This document shows, piece after piece, positions 49,680 through 58,232 of a stretch of DNA of 64,000 nt. Position 1 is the stretch's first letter, and each line of letters starts with the position of its first letter. Source of the DNA: CAYZBF01 sp964476585 (GTDB lineage Bacteria > Hydrothermota > UBA3072); the NCBI GenBank assembly GCA_964476585.1, contig CAYZBF010000002.1, positions 1 through 64,000 on the forward strand. The letters run 5' to 3'. The translations under genes and the position numbers were made by a program. The notes under the pieces were generated by a model. That model did no database searches. It worked only from the letters and a program-made list of their open reading frames with translations, and was not told the origin of the DNA.

Positions 49680-49939
49680 CTTCTAGGATTCGCCCTAACT
49701 TTTTCTATTGCTTCTATCACGATAGAGGTAATCTTTGAACGGAATCCAGAATTAACCATCTTGGTTTCTATGACCGCATGGCCGAGGTTACTTGTACCAT
49801 ACAATGGTTCAGCTTTATTTAGAGAAAGTGCAACAACTTCCTTCTTAAATGGCTCAATGTCTCTATACTGGGGATAATTCTTTATCAAACCATCCAGGGT
49901 ACCCTCTATCATCCTTTCCATATAATTCTGCATAGTCAT
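49676..49939 (-). CDS. Small ComFB-like protein
   Basis: 87 residues, cytoplasmic, no cysteines. 'FKKEVVALSLNKAEPLYGTS' resembles the core of the late-competence ComFB family (…D..A.aLN.l.P.Y..s), here without the CxxC found in some members. The N-terminus is a helix ('YMERMIEGTLDGLIKNY'). ComFB proteins have been linked to cyclic dinucleotide binding in some bacteria. It is first in a four-gene unit (aminotransferase, nitrilase, YchF-like), transcribed from a leaderless promoter. Family call is tentative. Confidence 0.5.
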   Translation of the reverse strand: MTMQNYMERMIEGTLDGLIKNYPQYRDIEPFKKEVVALSLNKAEPLYGTSNLGHAVIETKMVNSGFRSKITSIVIEAIEKVRANPRR

Positions 49940-49944
49940 AGAGA

Positions 49945-49972
49945 ATTATATATAATATAAAATATTTTTCAA
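49945..49972 (-). promoter_or_regulatory. Leaderless promoter of the ComFB-like unit
   Basis: On the minus strand: TTGAAA at 49972-49967, 16-base spacer, TATAAT at 49950-49945, five bases to the ATG at 49939. Confidence 0.78.
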
Positions 49973-50010
49973 GAGCTTTTTCAATCCCTAACAAATCCCG
50001 TGAATAACGG

Positions 50011-50041
50011 TTGACAATTCTCTATGCCTTGTTAATATTAT
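50011..50041 (+). promoter_or_regulatory. Promoter of tRNA-Val
   Basis: TTGACA (50011-50016) and TATTAT (50036-50041) with a 19-base spacer, seven bases before the tRNA. AATATT at 50034 with a 17-base spacer is the alternative -10. Confidence 0.65.
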
Positions 50042-50048
50042 AACAGTT

Positions 50049-50121
50049 GGGCGATTAGCTCAGGGGATAGAGCGTTTGCTTGACATGCAAAAGGTCAGTG
50101 GTTCAAATCCACTATCGCCCA
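50049..50121 (+). tRNA. tRNA-Val (GAC)
   Basis: Complete cloverleaf: acceptor GGGCGAT/ATCGCCC, D-arm GCTC/GAGC, anticodon stem TTTGC/GCAAA around loop TTGACAT (anticodon GAC, valine GUC/GUU), T-arm AGTGG/CCACT with TTCAAAT, discriminator A. CCA is not encoded. It lies 40 bases before thrS. Confidence 0.95.
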
Positions 50122-50161
50122 TTAGTATGTAAAATAAATGGAATTATAATAAATTTGATAA

Positions 50162-52084
50162 ATGAAAATAAAAATAAAACTTTTTATAAATGAGAAATCT
50201 TATATTGTAGAGGCAGAAGAAGTAATTACTCTAAAAGAAATACTTAAGAATCAAGATTTGTCACTTCTTGAAAAATACGCAGGAGCTTGGAGTAATAATA
50301 ATTTTATAGATTTTCATACCCCTATAAAAGAAGGAGCTGAATATTGTCTCCTCTCTTTTGGTGACCCCCGAATATTCCCAGCCATGTGGCATACTACATC
50401 TCATATAATGGCACAATCAATAAAACGCCTCTACAATGTGAATCTTGCAATAGGACCCGCAATTGAAGAAGGATTTTATTATGATATGGAGAAGGATGTG
50501 CCATTCACTGACGAGGACATAGATGCGATTTCAAAAGAGATGAAGAAGGTAATAGAAAGCGACTTTCCTATTGAGCACTCTATAATTTCAAAGGAAGAGG
50601 CGCGAGAACTTTTCAAAGACAACAAGTTCAAGTTAGAATTGATTCACGAGATTGAGGGGAATTCTGTTTCAATTTATAAGCAACACGAATTCGTTGACCT
50701 CTGCAGGGGTCCTCATTTACTTTCTACCGGAAAGATAAAAAACTTCAGATTGTTATCCGTTTCTGGTTCATATTGGCGTGGAGATGAAACCAGGGAATCG
50801 CTTCAGCGCATATATGGTATATCATATCCAAATAAAAAGGCTCTTGATGATTTCCTTTACCGATATGAGGAAGCAAAGAAAAGGGATCATAGAAAACTTG
50901 GTAAGAAGTTAAAACTTTTCAACATTTACGAGGAGTCAGGTCCAGGACTTGTACTCTGGCACCCAAAAGGAGCAATAATAAGGGAAATAATAGAAGAGTA
51001 TTGGAAGAAAGAACATATTAAGCGTGGTTATCAGATAGTTAGAACACCACATATCGCAAGGGCTGAACTCTGGAAAAAAACTGGACATTTTGACTATTAC
51101 TTTGAGAATATGTTCACCTTTGAAATCGATAACGCGGAATATGTAGTTAAGCCAATGAATTGTCCCTATCATATCCTCATTTATAACAGTGAAATCAGGA
51201 GTTACCGTGACCTTCCAATCCGCTTTGCAGAGCTTGGAGCTGTATATCGAAATGAACGATCTGGTGTCTTACATGGGATGCTACGAGTCCGTGGCTTTAC
51301 TATAGACGACGGTCATATATTCTGCAGGGAGGATCAGGTGAAATCCGAGATAGGGAATGCAGTGGACTTCGCATTTGACATAATAAAAACCTTTGGTTAT
51401 GAGGACTTCGTAGTGCAACTCTCGGTTAGAGACCCCAAGCATAAAGAGGACTATGCAGGAAGCGATGAAGAATGGGAAAGGGCAGAATCCGCGTTAACAT
51501 CTGCTCTAGATGAGCGAGAAATAGAATATGTAAGTATGGCGGGAGAAGCTGTCTTCTACGGGCCAAAGATCGATATATCGATGAAGGATGTCTTGGGCAG
51601 GAAATGGCAGGGTCCGACCATTCAGTTCGACTTCAACCTCCCTGGAAGACTTGGAATGACTTATATTGGTGAAGACGGAAAAGAGCAAACTGTATATATG
51701 ATTCACCGTGCTCTCCTCGGATCGCTTGAACGGTTCGTTGGAGGTCTTATCGAACATTACAACGGAAATTTCCCCACCTGGCTTGCACCAACTCAGATCA
51801 AAATACTAACTGTAACCGATAAAGGTAACGAATTTGCTCTAAAAATACATGAAAAATTAATTGAAGAGAATTTACGGGTTGAGCTTGATCTTAGAAACGA
51901 ACAATTATCAAAGAAAATCAGAGATGCAGAAACAGAGAAAATCCCCTATATGTTTATCATAGGAAGTAGAGAAGTAAAATTAGGAACTGTCTCAGTTAGG
52001 CATCACAGGGGGGGAAATATTGGTAGTTTTGGATTAGATGAAATTATCTCTCAAATAAAAGAGGAAATAAAACAAAGGAGGTAA
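50162..52084 (+). CDS. thrS: Threonyl-tRNA synthetase
   Basis: 640 residues, full-length bacterial type: TGS (about 1-62), second additional/editing domain (about 63-225, 'MWHTTSHIMAQSI' with the HxxxH pair and 'VDLCRGPHL'), class II core with zinc site ('KPMNCPYHIL') and motif 2 ('FAELGAVYRNERSGVLHGM'), and an anticodon-binding domain (about 540-640). Charges tRNA-Thr and edits serine. First gene of the translation cluster. The SD of the next gene, infC, overlaps its stop. A TATAAT at 50145-50150 lies 11 bases before the ATG, possibly giving a very short leader; no T-box leader fits. Confidence 0.96.
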   Translation: MKIKIKLFINEKSYIVEAEEVITLKEILKNQDLSLLEKYAGAWSNNNFIDFHTPIKEGAEYCLLSFGDPRIFPAMWHTTSHIMAQSIKRLYNVNLAIGPAIEEGFYYDMEKDVPFTDEDIDAISKEMKKVIESDFPIEHSIISKEEARELFKDNKFKLELIHEIEGNSVSIYKQHEFVDLCRGPHLLSTGKIKNFRLLSVSGSYWRGDETRESLQRIYGISYPNKKALDDFLYRYEEAKKRDHRKLGKKLKLFNIYEESGPGLVLWHPKGAIIREIIEEYWKKEHIKRGYQIVRTPHIARAELWKKTGHFDYYFENMFTFEIDNAEYVVKPMNCPYHILIYNSEIRSYRDLPIRFAELGAVYRNERSGVLHGMLRVRGFTIDDGHIFCREDQVKSEIGNAVDFAFDIIKTFGYEDFVVQLSVRDPKHKEDYAGSDEEWERAESALTSALDEREIEYVSMAGEAVFYGPKIDISMKDVLGRKWQGPTIQFDFNLPGRLGMTYIGEDGKEQTVYMIHRALLGSLERFVGGLIEHYNGNFPTWLAPTQIKILTVTDKGNEFALKIHEKLIEENLRVELDLRNEQLSKKIRDAETEKIPYMFIIGSREVKLGTVSVRHHRGGNIGSFGLDEIISQIKEEIKQRR

Positions 52085-52087
52085 CTT

Positions 52088-52618
52088 ATACCAAAAAAAG
52101 TAGAACGTAGAGTAAATGAACAAATAAAAGCTGAGAAAGTACTACTGATCGACAACACAGGTGATAATAAGGGGATAACTACGAAAGAAAAAGCACTAAC
52201 GGAAGCAAGAGAAAAGGGCTTGGATCTAGTTATGATGACAGCAGATGCGGATCTGCCTGTCTGTAAGTTGATGGATTATGGAAAATATTTGTATCGTGAG
52301 AAAAAGAAGAATAAGAAAGAACGAAAGAAGCAAAAACAAACACTAAAAGAAATGAAATTCTATCCAAAGATAGATGATCATGATTATAAAACAAAACTCA
52401 GGCATATAAGAAGGTTCTTGAAAGAAAACAATCCTGTCCGTATTCAAATATGGATGCGTGGTAGGGAAAAGTTGCATCCAGAATTAGCTGAAGAATTAGT
52501 CCAACGAATCATTGGGGATACTCTGGATATAGCAAAGATACAAGGAGAACCAGAACCTTCAACACACCGATATCAGTTTCAACTAATGCCTGTAGGAGGT
52601 ATTGATGCCCAAACTTAA
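52088..52618 (+). CDS. infC: Translation initiation factor IF-3 (ATA start)
   Basis: 176 residues if translation starts at ATA 52088: the frame from there reads 'IPKKVERRVNEQIKAEKV' and 'LIDNTGDNKGITTKEKAL', the conserved IF-3 N-terminus. No ATG, GTG or TTG in frame precedes residue 45, and AGGAGG (52076-52081) lies six bases before the ATA, overlapping the thrS stop. The C-terminal domain ('MKFYPKIDDHDYKTKLRHI', 'FLKENNPVRIQIWMRG') is normal. IF-3 rejects non-standard starts, so infC with a rare AUU-type start autoregulates; here the codon would be AUA. Confidence 0.92.
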   Translation: MPKKVERRVNEQIKAEKVLLIDNTGDNKGITTKEKALTEAREKGLDLVMMTADADLPVCKLMDYGKYLYREKKKNKKERKKQKQTLKEMKFYPKIDDHDYKTKLRHIRRFLKENNPVRIQIWMRGREKLHPELAEELVQRIIGDTLDIAKIQGEPEPSTHRYQFQLMPVGGIDAQT

Positions 52619-52796
52619 AACTAAAGGAGCGATTAAAAAGCGTTTTAGGCGTACGAAAACTGGAAAGATAAAGTTTAAAAGAGCAAGGGATAATCATCTT
52701 CAGATAAAACACTCTAATAAGAACAAGAACCGAAGAAAGAAAGACAAAATGGTATCAAAATCAGACAGAAAAAGGGTAAAAAGACTCATGCACTAA
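52605..52796 (+). CDS. rpmI: 50S ribosomal protein L35
   Basis: 63 residues from the ATG at 52605, with AGGAGG five bases upstream. Sequence is the usual basic L35 ('MPKLKTKGAIKKRFRRTKT', 'KNKNRRKKDKM'). It overlaps the end of infC by 14 bases and precedes rplT by nine, the universal infC-rpmI-rplT order. Confidence 0.95.
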   Translation: MPKLKTKGAIKKRFRRTKTGKIKFKRARDNHLQIKHSNKNKNRRKKDKMVSKSDRKRVKRLMH

Positions 52797-52805
52797 GGAG
52801 GAGAT

Positions 52806-53168
52806 GTGGCAAGACATAAGAATGCAGTCCAGCAGAGAAAAAGACATAAAAAGATATTAAAGAGAGCCAAGGGGTTTTTTGGAAAGAGGAAAAACTGTTA
52901 CCGTATAGCAAAAGAAGCTGTAATGAAGGCACTTGCTTATGCATACCGTGATAGACGAAGAAGAAAGAGGGACTTCAGACGACTCTGGATTACAAGGATT
53001 TCCGCAGCTTCAAAGCAAAACGGACTTTCTTATAGCAAGTTTATGTATGGCCTAAAGAAGGCCAAGATTACACTAAATAGAAAGATACTCGCTGATATCG
53101 CTGTAAGGGAGCCAACAACATTCTCCCAAATTATAGTGATAGCCAAAGAGAGTTTGAATGAAACTTGA
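52806..53168 (+). CDS. rplT: 50S ribosomal protein L20
   Basis: 120 residues from a GTG with GGAGGAG upstream (an overlapping out-of-frame ATG is not used). 'ARHKNAVQQRKRHKKILKR', 'RRRRKRDFRRLWITRISAA' and 'LNRKILADIAVREP' are L20 blocks. Binds 23S rRNA early in 50S assembly and in many bacteria represses this operon. Overlaps pheS by 11 bases. Confidence 0.96.
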   Translation: MARHKNAVQQRKRHKKILKRAKGFFGKRKNCYRIAKEAVMKALAYAYRDRRRRKRDFRRLWITRISAASKQNGLSYSKFMYGLKKAKITLNRKILADIAVREPTTFSQIIVIAKESLNET

Positions 53169-54165
53169 TTTACTAAAAGAGAATGTAGAGAAAGAGATTA
53201 AAGAGGCTACTACTGCCGAAGAATTAGAAAAAATCCGCATAAAATACCTGGGGCGAAAGGGTGAATTAACTAAAATTCTACATTCTATTGGAGATTTACC
53301 CAAGGGTGAAAGGCCTGCAATCGGCAAAGCAGCTAATCGGTTAAATGCTAAACTCAGCGGTCTAATCTTTGGCAAGAAAAGAAGCTTTGAAGAATCCAAG
53401 ACTTTACAATGGAAGGACCTGAGTCTTCCCGGGAGAAAACCCTATATCGGAACTCTTCACCCACTTTCTATCCTCTACCAGGAAACCATCGATATATTCA
53501 TCGAAATGGGTTTCTCGATAGTGCTGGGACCGCAGATTGAAACAGAGTATTATAACTTTACTGCTTTAAATACCCCTGCTGATCATCCTGCAAGAGACCT
53601 TCAAGATACCTTCTACCTTAAGGATGGAAGATTACTCAGGACTCAGACCTCTCCTGTTCAGATAAGAACACTTGAAAAACATACACCTCCAATTCGAGTC
53701 ATATCACCAGGAAGATGTTACCGTGTGGACACCTTTGACCCTTTACACTCACCCGCTTTCATGCAAATAGAAGGTCTATGGGTTGACAGAAATGTTTCTA
53801 TGGCTGATCTCTTTGGAACACTTAAGATATTCGCCAGAAAGATCTTTGGAGAAGACAGAAAAATAGAGTTCCTCCCATCCTATTTCCCATTCACAGAACC
53901 ATCCGCTGACTTATGGATCCAATGCTCGTTATGTGGGGGAAAAGGATGTTCTGTATGTAAGAACAAAGGTAGAATAGAGACACTTGGTTGTGGCATGGTC
54001 CACCCAAATATCCTCAAGAATATGGGTTATCCCGAATTTACTGGATTTGCATTTGGAATAGGGTTAGAAAGGATAGCTATGATAAAATATAATATAAACG
54101 ACATGAGATTGTTCTATCAGAACGATCTTCAATTTTTAAGTCAGTTCAATGAAAGTAAATTATAA
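53158..54165 (+). CDS. pheS: Phenylalanyl-tRNA synthetase alpha subunit
   Basis: 335 residues. N-terminal coiled coil for tRNA (about 1-85), then the class II catalytic core: 'SPVQIRTLEKHTPPIRVIS', 'SPAFMQIEGLWVDRNVS' (motif 2), 'YFPFTEPSADLWIQC', a glycine/cysteine loop 'CSLCGGKGCSVCKNKG', and motif 3 'GFAFGIGLERIAMI'. Pairs with PheT as a heterotetramer. Start codon lies within rplT; the end overlaps pheT by 17 bases. Confidence 0.97.
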   Translation: MKLDLLKENVEKEIKEATTAEELEKIRIKYLGRKGELTKILHSIGDLPKGERPAIGKAANRLNAKLSGLIFGKKRSFEESKTLQWKDLSLPGRKPYIGTLHPLSILYQETIDIFIEMGFSIVLGPQIETEYYNFTALNTPADHPARDLQDTFYLKDGRLLRTQTSPVQIRTLEKHTPPIRVISPGRCYRVDTFDPLHSPAFMQIEGLWVDRNVSMADLFGTLKIFARKIFGEDRKIEFLPSYFPFTEPSADLWIQCSLCGGKGCSVCKNKGRIETLGCGMVHPNILKNMGYPEFTGFAFGIGLERIAMIKYNINDMRLFYQNDLQFLSQFNESKL

Positions 54166-56149
54166 TTGGCTATCCGAATGGGTAGACATTGATTTAGAAC
54201 CGCATGATCTTGCAGATATACTTGATCATCTTGGAATAGAGGTCGAAGAGCTTGATCTAACTGGAAGTGATGCAATCTTCACACTTGAAATTACCCCGAA
54301 TAGACCAGACTTACTCAGTATCCAGGGTTTATCAAGAGAGATTGCAGCAAAGACGGATAAAAGATTAAAAAAAGTAATCGATTACCCACTCACAGTAGAA
54401 AAGAAGCAAAACAAAGAATTTGAGCTAACCGTTAAGATTGAATCCAAAGAAGACTGCGCAAGATACGTAGCTTCTATAATTGACGAAATTGAAATTTGCC
54501 CCTCCCCACCAATAATCTCGGGGAGACTTGAAAAGTGTGGCATTCGTTCTCGAAACAACGTGATAGATATAACCAATTATGTTCAGATAGAAATTGGGCA
54601 CCCACTGCATGCCTTTGACTATGACAGAATAGGTAATGAGATTATAGTCCGCCGCGCAAAAAATGGTGAAACTATAATAACCTTAGAGGGGGAGGAAAAG
54701 GCATTAACTAACTCAGATCTCGTTATAGCAGATAATAGAAAACCCATTGCAATTGCCGGAATAATGGGTGGTGAAGCATCCGGAATTTGTGAATCAACAC
54801 GAACTATAGTCCTCGAATCAGCATTCTTCAACCCAACACTAATCAGAAAGACCTCAAAGAGATTAAAATTATCTACTGAATCTTCATATCGCTTTGAAAG
54901 AAAAGCTGATATAGGTATACTCAAAAATGATTCGGCATATGCAATATATCTTTTAAAGAAATATGCGAACGGGAGATTGGTAAGTCCAATCATTGACACC
55001 AATCCAGATCCTGAACTCCACAGAGAAGTTTTGTTCTCTTATGAAAAAGCGAACAAGTTATTAGGAAAGAATGTAAAAAAAGAAGAAGTTGACCAGATAT
55101 TTAGTAAATTAGCCTTACAGAAAAGAGGAAATGATAATCATCCAAAAATACTAATCCCTTCTTTTAGACGGGATATTGAGATTGAAGAAGATTTAACAGA
55201 AGAGATTGGAAGATTCATCGGTTATGATAATATTCAAACAAAATTTGGCTACAAGAATGAAAGCCCTATCTTTTTAGAAGGAAAGGAATTATTAGCAATT
55301 AAAAAAATTATGCCGTCTCTTGGTTTCTCTGAAGCAATAAATATACCCTTCATTGAACCCTCATGGGCGGAAATCCAGGGTAAAAATCCAGTAGAACTCA
55401 AGAATCCGTTATGGAGTGATAAAAGTATTTTACGAACAACGCTCCTGCCCGGTTTACTCCTTAGCTTAAAAAGGAATTTAAACAGAGGAAAAGAAAGGGT
55501 GGATATCTTTGAAATAGGAAGGGTATTTACGTTGGATAGTGAAGAAGAAGAGATGATCGCTGCGGTAGTGGCAGGCGAAATACCAGCAAGCTGGTATAAA
55601 GAACGGCACCCTGTTGATTTCTATGATTTAAAGGGTGTTGTGGAAACTCTCCTTGAAAAACTTAATATCCAGCAATATAAATTTTCGGAATGTAAAGATA
55701 ACTTATATAAAAAGGAAAGAACCCTATCACTAGTAATTAATAACGAACCAATAGGTTGTTTTGGCCTCCTTTCGCAGGACATATGTAAGGTAGATACTTT
55801 CGGGTTTGAATTCAACCTCTATAAATTGTTATCGGGTTTAGAAGAAAAGATAAGATACAGTGGAATTTATAGGTATCCACCAATAAAAAGGGACCTTTCT
55901 ATTGTAATAGACGAAAGAAAACCTTATGTAAATCTTGAAAACATCATAAAAGAAGCAATCAATAATGACGTCCAGATAGAACTGATAGATGTATATAGAG
56001 ATGCCACTATAGGTAAAGATAAGAAATCCATCACAGTTAGATTAGAATTGTATCACCCAGAGAAGACTCTGACTGATGAAGAAGTGGAAAATGATATTAA
56101 AAATGTAATAAAAAAACTCTCAGAGTTAGGAGCTCACCTTAGAAAATGA
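54149..56149 (+). CDS. pheT: Phenylalanyl-tRNA synthetase beta subunit, short form
   Basis: 666 residues against about 790-800 in most bacteria. After the N-terminal 'YNWLSEWVDIDLEPHDLAD' and 'LGIEVEELDL' it passes directly to 'IFTLEITPNRPDLLSIQGL', so the inserted tRNA-binding OB fold (about 110 residues) is missing. The editing B3/B4 domain ('HPLHAFDYDRI', 'GIMGGEASGI'), B5 DNA-binding-like domain ('IPSFRRDIEIEEDLTEEI'), catalytic-like core and C-terminal anticodon domain ('YPPIKRDLSIVID') are present. The gene is intact; absence of the OB domain is lineage loss, not truncation. Confidence 0.95.
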   Translation: MKVNYNWLSEWVDIDLEPHDLADILDHLGIEVEELDLTGSDAIFTLEITPNRPDLLSIQGLSREIAAKTDKRLKKVIDYPLTVEKKQNKEFELTVKIESKEDCARYVASIIDEIEICPSPPIISGRLEKCGIRSRNNVIDITNYVQIEIGHPLHAFDYDRIGNEIIVRRAKNGETIITLEGEEKALTNSDLVIADNRKPIAIAGIMGGEASGICESTRTIVLESAFFNPTLIRKTSKRLKLSTESSYRFERKADIGILKNDSAYAIYLLKKYANGRLVSPIIDTNPDPELHREVLFSYEKANKLLGKNVKKEEVDQIFSKLALQKRGNDNHPKILIPSFRRDIEIEEDLTEEIGRFIGYDNIQTKFGYKNESPIFLEGKELLAIKKIMPSLGFSEAINIPFIEPSWAEIQGKNPVELKNPLWSDKSILRTTLLPGLLLSLKRNLNRGKERVDIFEIGRVFTLDSEEEEMIAAVVAGEIPASWYKERHPVDFYDLKGVVETLLEKLNIQQYKFSECKDNLYKKERTLSLVINNEPIGCFGLLSQDICKVDTFGFEFNLYKLLSGLEEKIRYSGIYRYPPIKRDLSIVIDERKPYVNLENIIKEAINNDVQIELIDVYRDATIGKDKKSITVRLELYHPEKTLTDEEVENDIKNVIKKLSELGAHLRK

Positions 56150-56325
56150 AAGAAATGGAAATTGATTATATACGGAAGATTATAAAAAAAAGCATCCAGA
56201 GGATAAAGGAACAGCAGAGTGAAAACAATAGGCTCCGTTTGGAGCTAGAAAAAGAAAAGAGGAAAACAAAAAAAGCAATAGAAGAAATAAACAAATTGGA
56301 AAACGAAATAAAAGAGAGGATTTGA
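56146..56325 (+). CDS. Small coiled-coil protein (ZapB-like position)
   Basis: 59 residues, too short for most gene lists. The ATG overlaps the pheT stop (ATGA) and the TGA stop abuts the GTG of zapA. It is one continuous charged helix: 'DYIRKIIKKSIQRIKEQQS', 'ENNRLRLELEKEKRK', 'AIEEINKLENEIKERI', a good heptad pattern. Such a coiled coil next to ZapA is often a ZapB-like division or DivIC-type helper; ZapB homology cannot be shown at this length. Confidence 0.7.
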   Translation: MKEMEIDYIRKIIKKSIQRIKEQQSENNRLRLELEKEKRKTKKAIEEINKLENEIKERI

Positions 56326-56562
56326 GTGGGAAAAGAAGTGGAAGTAAAAATCTTAGGTAATAAATATTCCTTTCTTACAGATAGGGACACTAATGAGGCA
56401 ATAAGAATTGCTATGCTTGTGGACGAAGAGGCAATGAGAATAAAAGAGGACGAGCCGTACTCTTCGGATAGCACTATTGCAATACTTACTGCCTTAAACA
56501 TAGCAGATAAACTCTTCACTATTGTTTCTGATTTAGAAGAACTAGAACGCTATGTAGAATAA
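56326..56562 (+). CDS. zapA: Cell division protein ZapA
   Basis: 78 residues, with a GTG start. 'VEVKILGNKYSFLTDRD' is the ZapA N-terminal strand pair, followed by the dimerising helix ('TIAILTALNIADKLFTI'). ZapA bundles FtsZ filaments. The coiled-coil gene directly before it supports the division role. The start shares no spacing with the upstream stop. The pheT-zapA-rny order is common among bacteria. Confidence 0.88.
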   Translation: MGKEVEVKILGNKYSFLTDRDTNEAIRIAMLVDEEAMRIKEDEPYSSDSTIAILTALNIADKLFTIVSDLEELERYVE

Positions 56563-56616
56563 GGATCTTTAGGATTTTTCCCACTGCCTCTCATAACTTA
56601 GAAAGAGAGGGAAAAC

Positions 56617-58179
56617 ATGAGCGCGATAGTAACAATACTGATTTCTGTTATAGTAGCAATAATCTTCTTCGTAATTGGCTACTTCACTCAAAAGATAACA
56701 AGGAATAGAAAAATATTAACAGCTGAGCGAAAGGCCGAGAAGATATTACAAAGTTCTCGGGGAAAAAGTAAGGAGATAGAGCAGCAAACCAGAGAAAAAA
56801 TAGAGCAACTAAAAAAAGTACAGAAAAGGCAACTAATCGAGGAAACAAAGGCTCAGAAAAGGCATCTCGAACTATGGGAAAAGGAACTTGAAAAAAAGGA
56901 TGAAGAGCAAAAGAAAACCAAGGATTTCCTTTCCCAGCGAGAGAAAAACTTAATGGTTCGCGAGAAAGAAGTCCAGCAGCAAAAGGAAGAGGTGGGTATC
57001 AAAAGAAGACGACTAACTCAACTAATTGAGGAAAATAATAAAAAATTGGAAGATATATCTCGCCTGACCAGAGATGAAGCAAGAAAAATGATTCTCGAGA
57101 AAGCAAAGGAAGAAGCCGAGAATAAGGCAATCCAGATTGAAAACGAGATAATTAGCGAATCCAATAGAAAAGCAAACCGTAAAGCAAAAGAGATAATAAC
57201 CGGGGCCATTCAGAGGTGCGCTTCGGATCTTGTATCTGATGCTACTGTCTCAGCGGTCTCGCTACCTTCTGAAAGTATGAAGGGCCGTATAATAGGGCGA
57301 GAAGGTAGAAATATTAGAGCATTTGAAAATGTGACAGGGATTGATGTGATTATTGACGATACTCCGGAGACTATAACGCTATCTGCATTTGATCCGATAA
57401 AAAGGGAGATTGCCAGAATCTCTATGGAAAAGTTGATCAAGGACGGCCGAATTCATCCTGCCCGTATTGAAGAAATAGTGGAAAAAACAGAAAAAGAATT
57501 TGAAGAAAGAATTGTTGAGATAGGCGAAAATACAATGTTTGAACTTGGAATATCCAAGATGCACGATGACCTTATCAAAATGGTTGCAAGACTAAACTTC
57601 AGGATGAGTTACGGGCAAAACGTACTTCAGCACTCAAAGGAAGTAGCATATCTTATGGGTTTAATGGCAGGAGAACTCCAGTTAGATATTGACATTGCCA
57701 AGAGAGCCGGGATCCTTCATGATATAGGTAAGGGTATAAGCCAGGAATATTCAGGCAGTCATGCAGAGATCGGTGCTACAGCTGCCAGAAAATATGGAGA
57801 AGATCCCATAATTGTCAACGCAATAGCTGCACACCATGAAGAGGTTGAACCCGCATCCCCCTACGCTGTCCTCCTTCAAGCCGCCGATGCAATATCAGGA
57901 GCAAGACCCGGTGCACGGCGGGAAACCCTGGCGGCCTATATAAGGAGGGTTGAAGACCTAGAAAACATTGCCGCTTCCTTTGAAGGGGTAAAAAAGGCAT
58001 ACTCCATGCAAGCCGGTCGCGAAGTCAGAATTATTGTAGAACCTGAGATTATATCAGATAACGGAACAAGAAAACTATCCGCCAAGATTGCCCAAAGTAT
58101 CGAGAAAAATCTAAAATATCCAGGAGAGATAAAGGTAACCGTAATACGGGAAACACGATCAGTAGCCAACGCTAAATGA
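56617..58179 (+). CDS. rny: Ribonuclease Y
   Basis: 520 residues, full-length. N-terminal membrane helix (about 5-25), long coiled coil (about 30-200), KH domain ('GRIIGREGRNIRAFENVTG') and HD phosphodiesterase domain ('NVLQHSKEVAYLMGLMAG', 'RAGILHDIGKGI', 'AIAAHHEEVEP'). It is the membrane-bound endonuclease that starts mRNA decay. Has GAGAGGG before the ATG. Followed by ymdB, the usual neighbour. Confidence 0.97.
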   Translation: MSAIVTILISVIVAIIFFVIGYFTQKITRNRKILTAERKAEKILQSSRGKSKEIEQQTREKIEQLKKVQKRQLIEETKAQKRHLELWEKELEKKDEEQKKTKDFLSQREKNLMVREKEVQQQKEEVGIKRRRLTQLIEENNKKLEDISRLTRDEARKMILEKAKEEAENKAIQIENEIISESNRKANRKAKEIITGAIQRCASDLVSDATVSAVSLPSESMKGRIIGREGRNIRAFENVTGIDVIIDDTPETITLSAFDPIKREIARISMEKLIKDGRIHPARIEEIVEKTEKEFEERIVEIGENTMFELGISKMHDDLIKMVARLNFRMSYGQNVLQHSKEVAYLMGLMAGELQLDIDIAKRAGILHDIGKGISQEYSGSHAEIGATAARKYGEDPIIVNAIAAHHEEVEPASPYAVLLQAADAISGARPGARRETLAAYIRRVEDLENIAASFEGVKKAYSMQAGREVRIIVEPEIISDNGTRKLSAKIAQSIEKNLKYPGEIKVTVIRETRSVANAK

Positions 58180-58232
58180 GTATTGAACAGACGGATTAGG
58201 AAATTTCACGAACTTAGAGAAAGAAGATTACG

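Noticed and set aside
50122..50161. T-box leader before thrS
   Set aside because: Only 40 bases separate tRNA-Val and the ATG; no room for a T-box fold.
56563..56616. 6S RNA (ssrS) between zapA and rny
   Set aside because: The gap is 54 bases; 6S RNA needs about 180.
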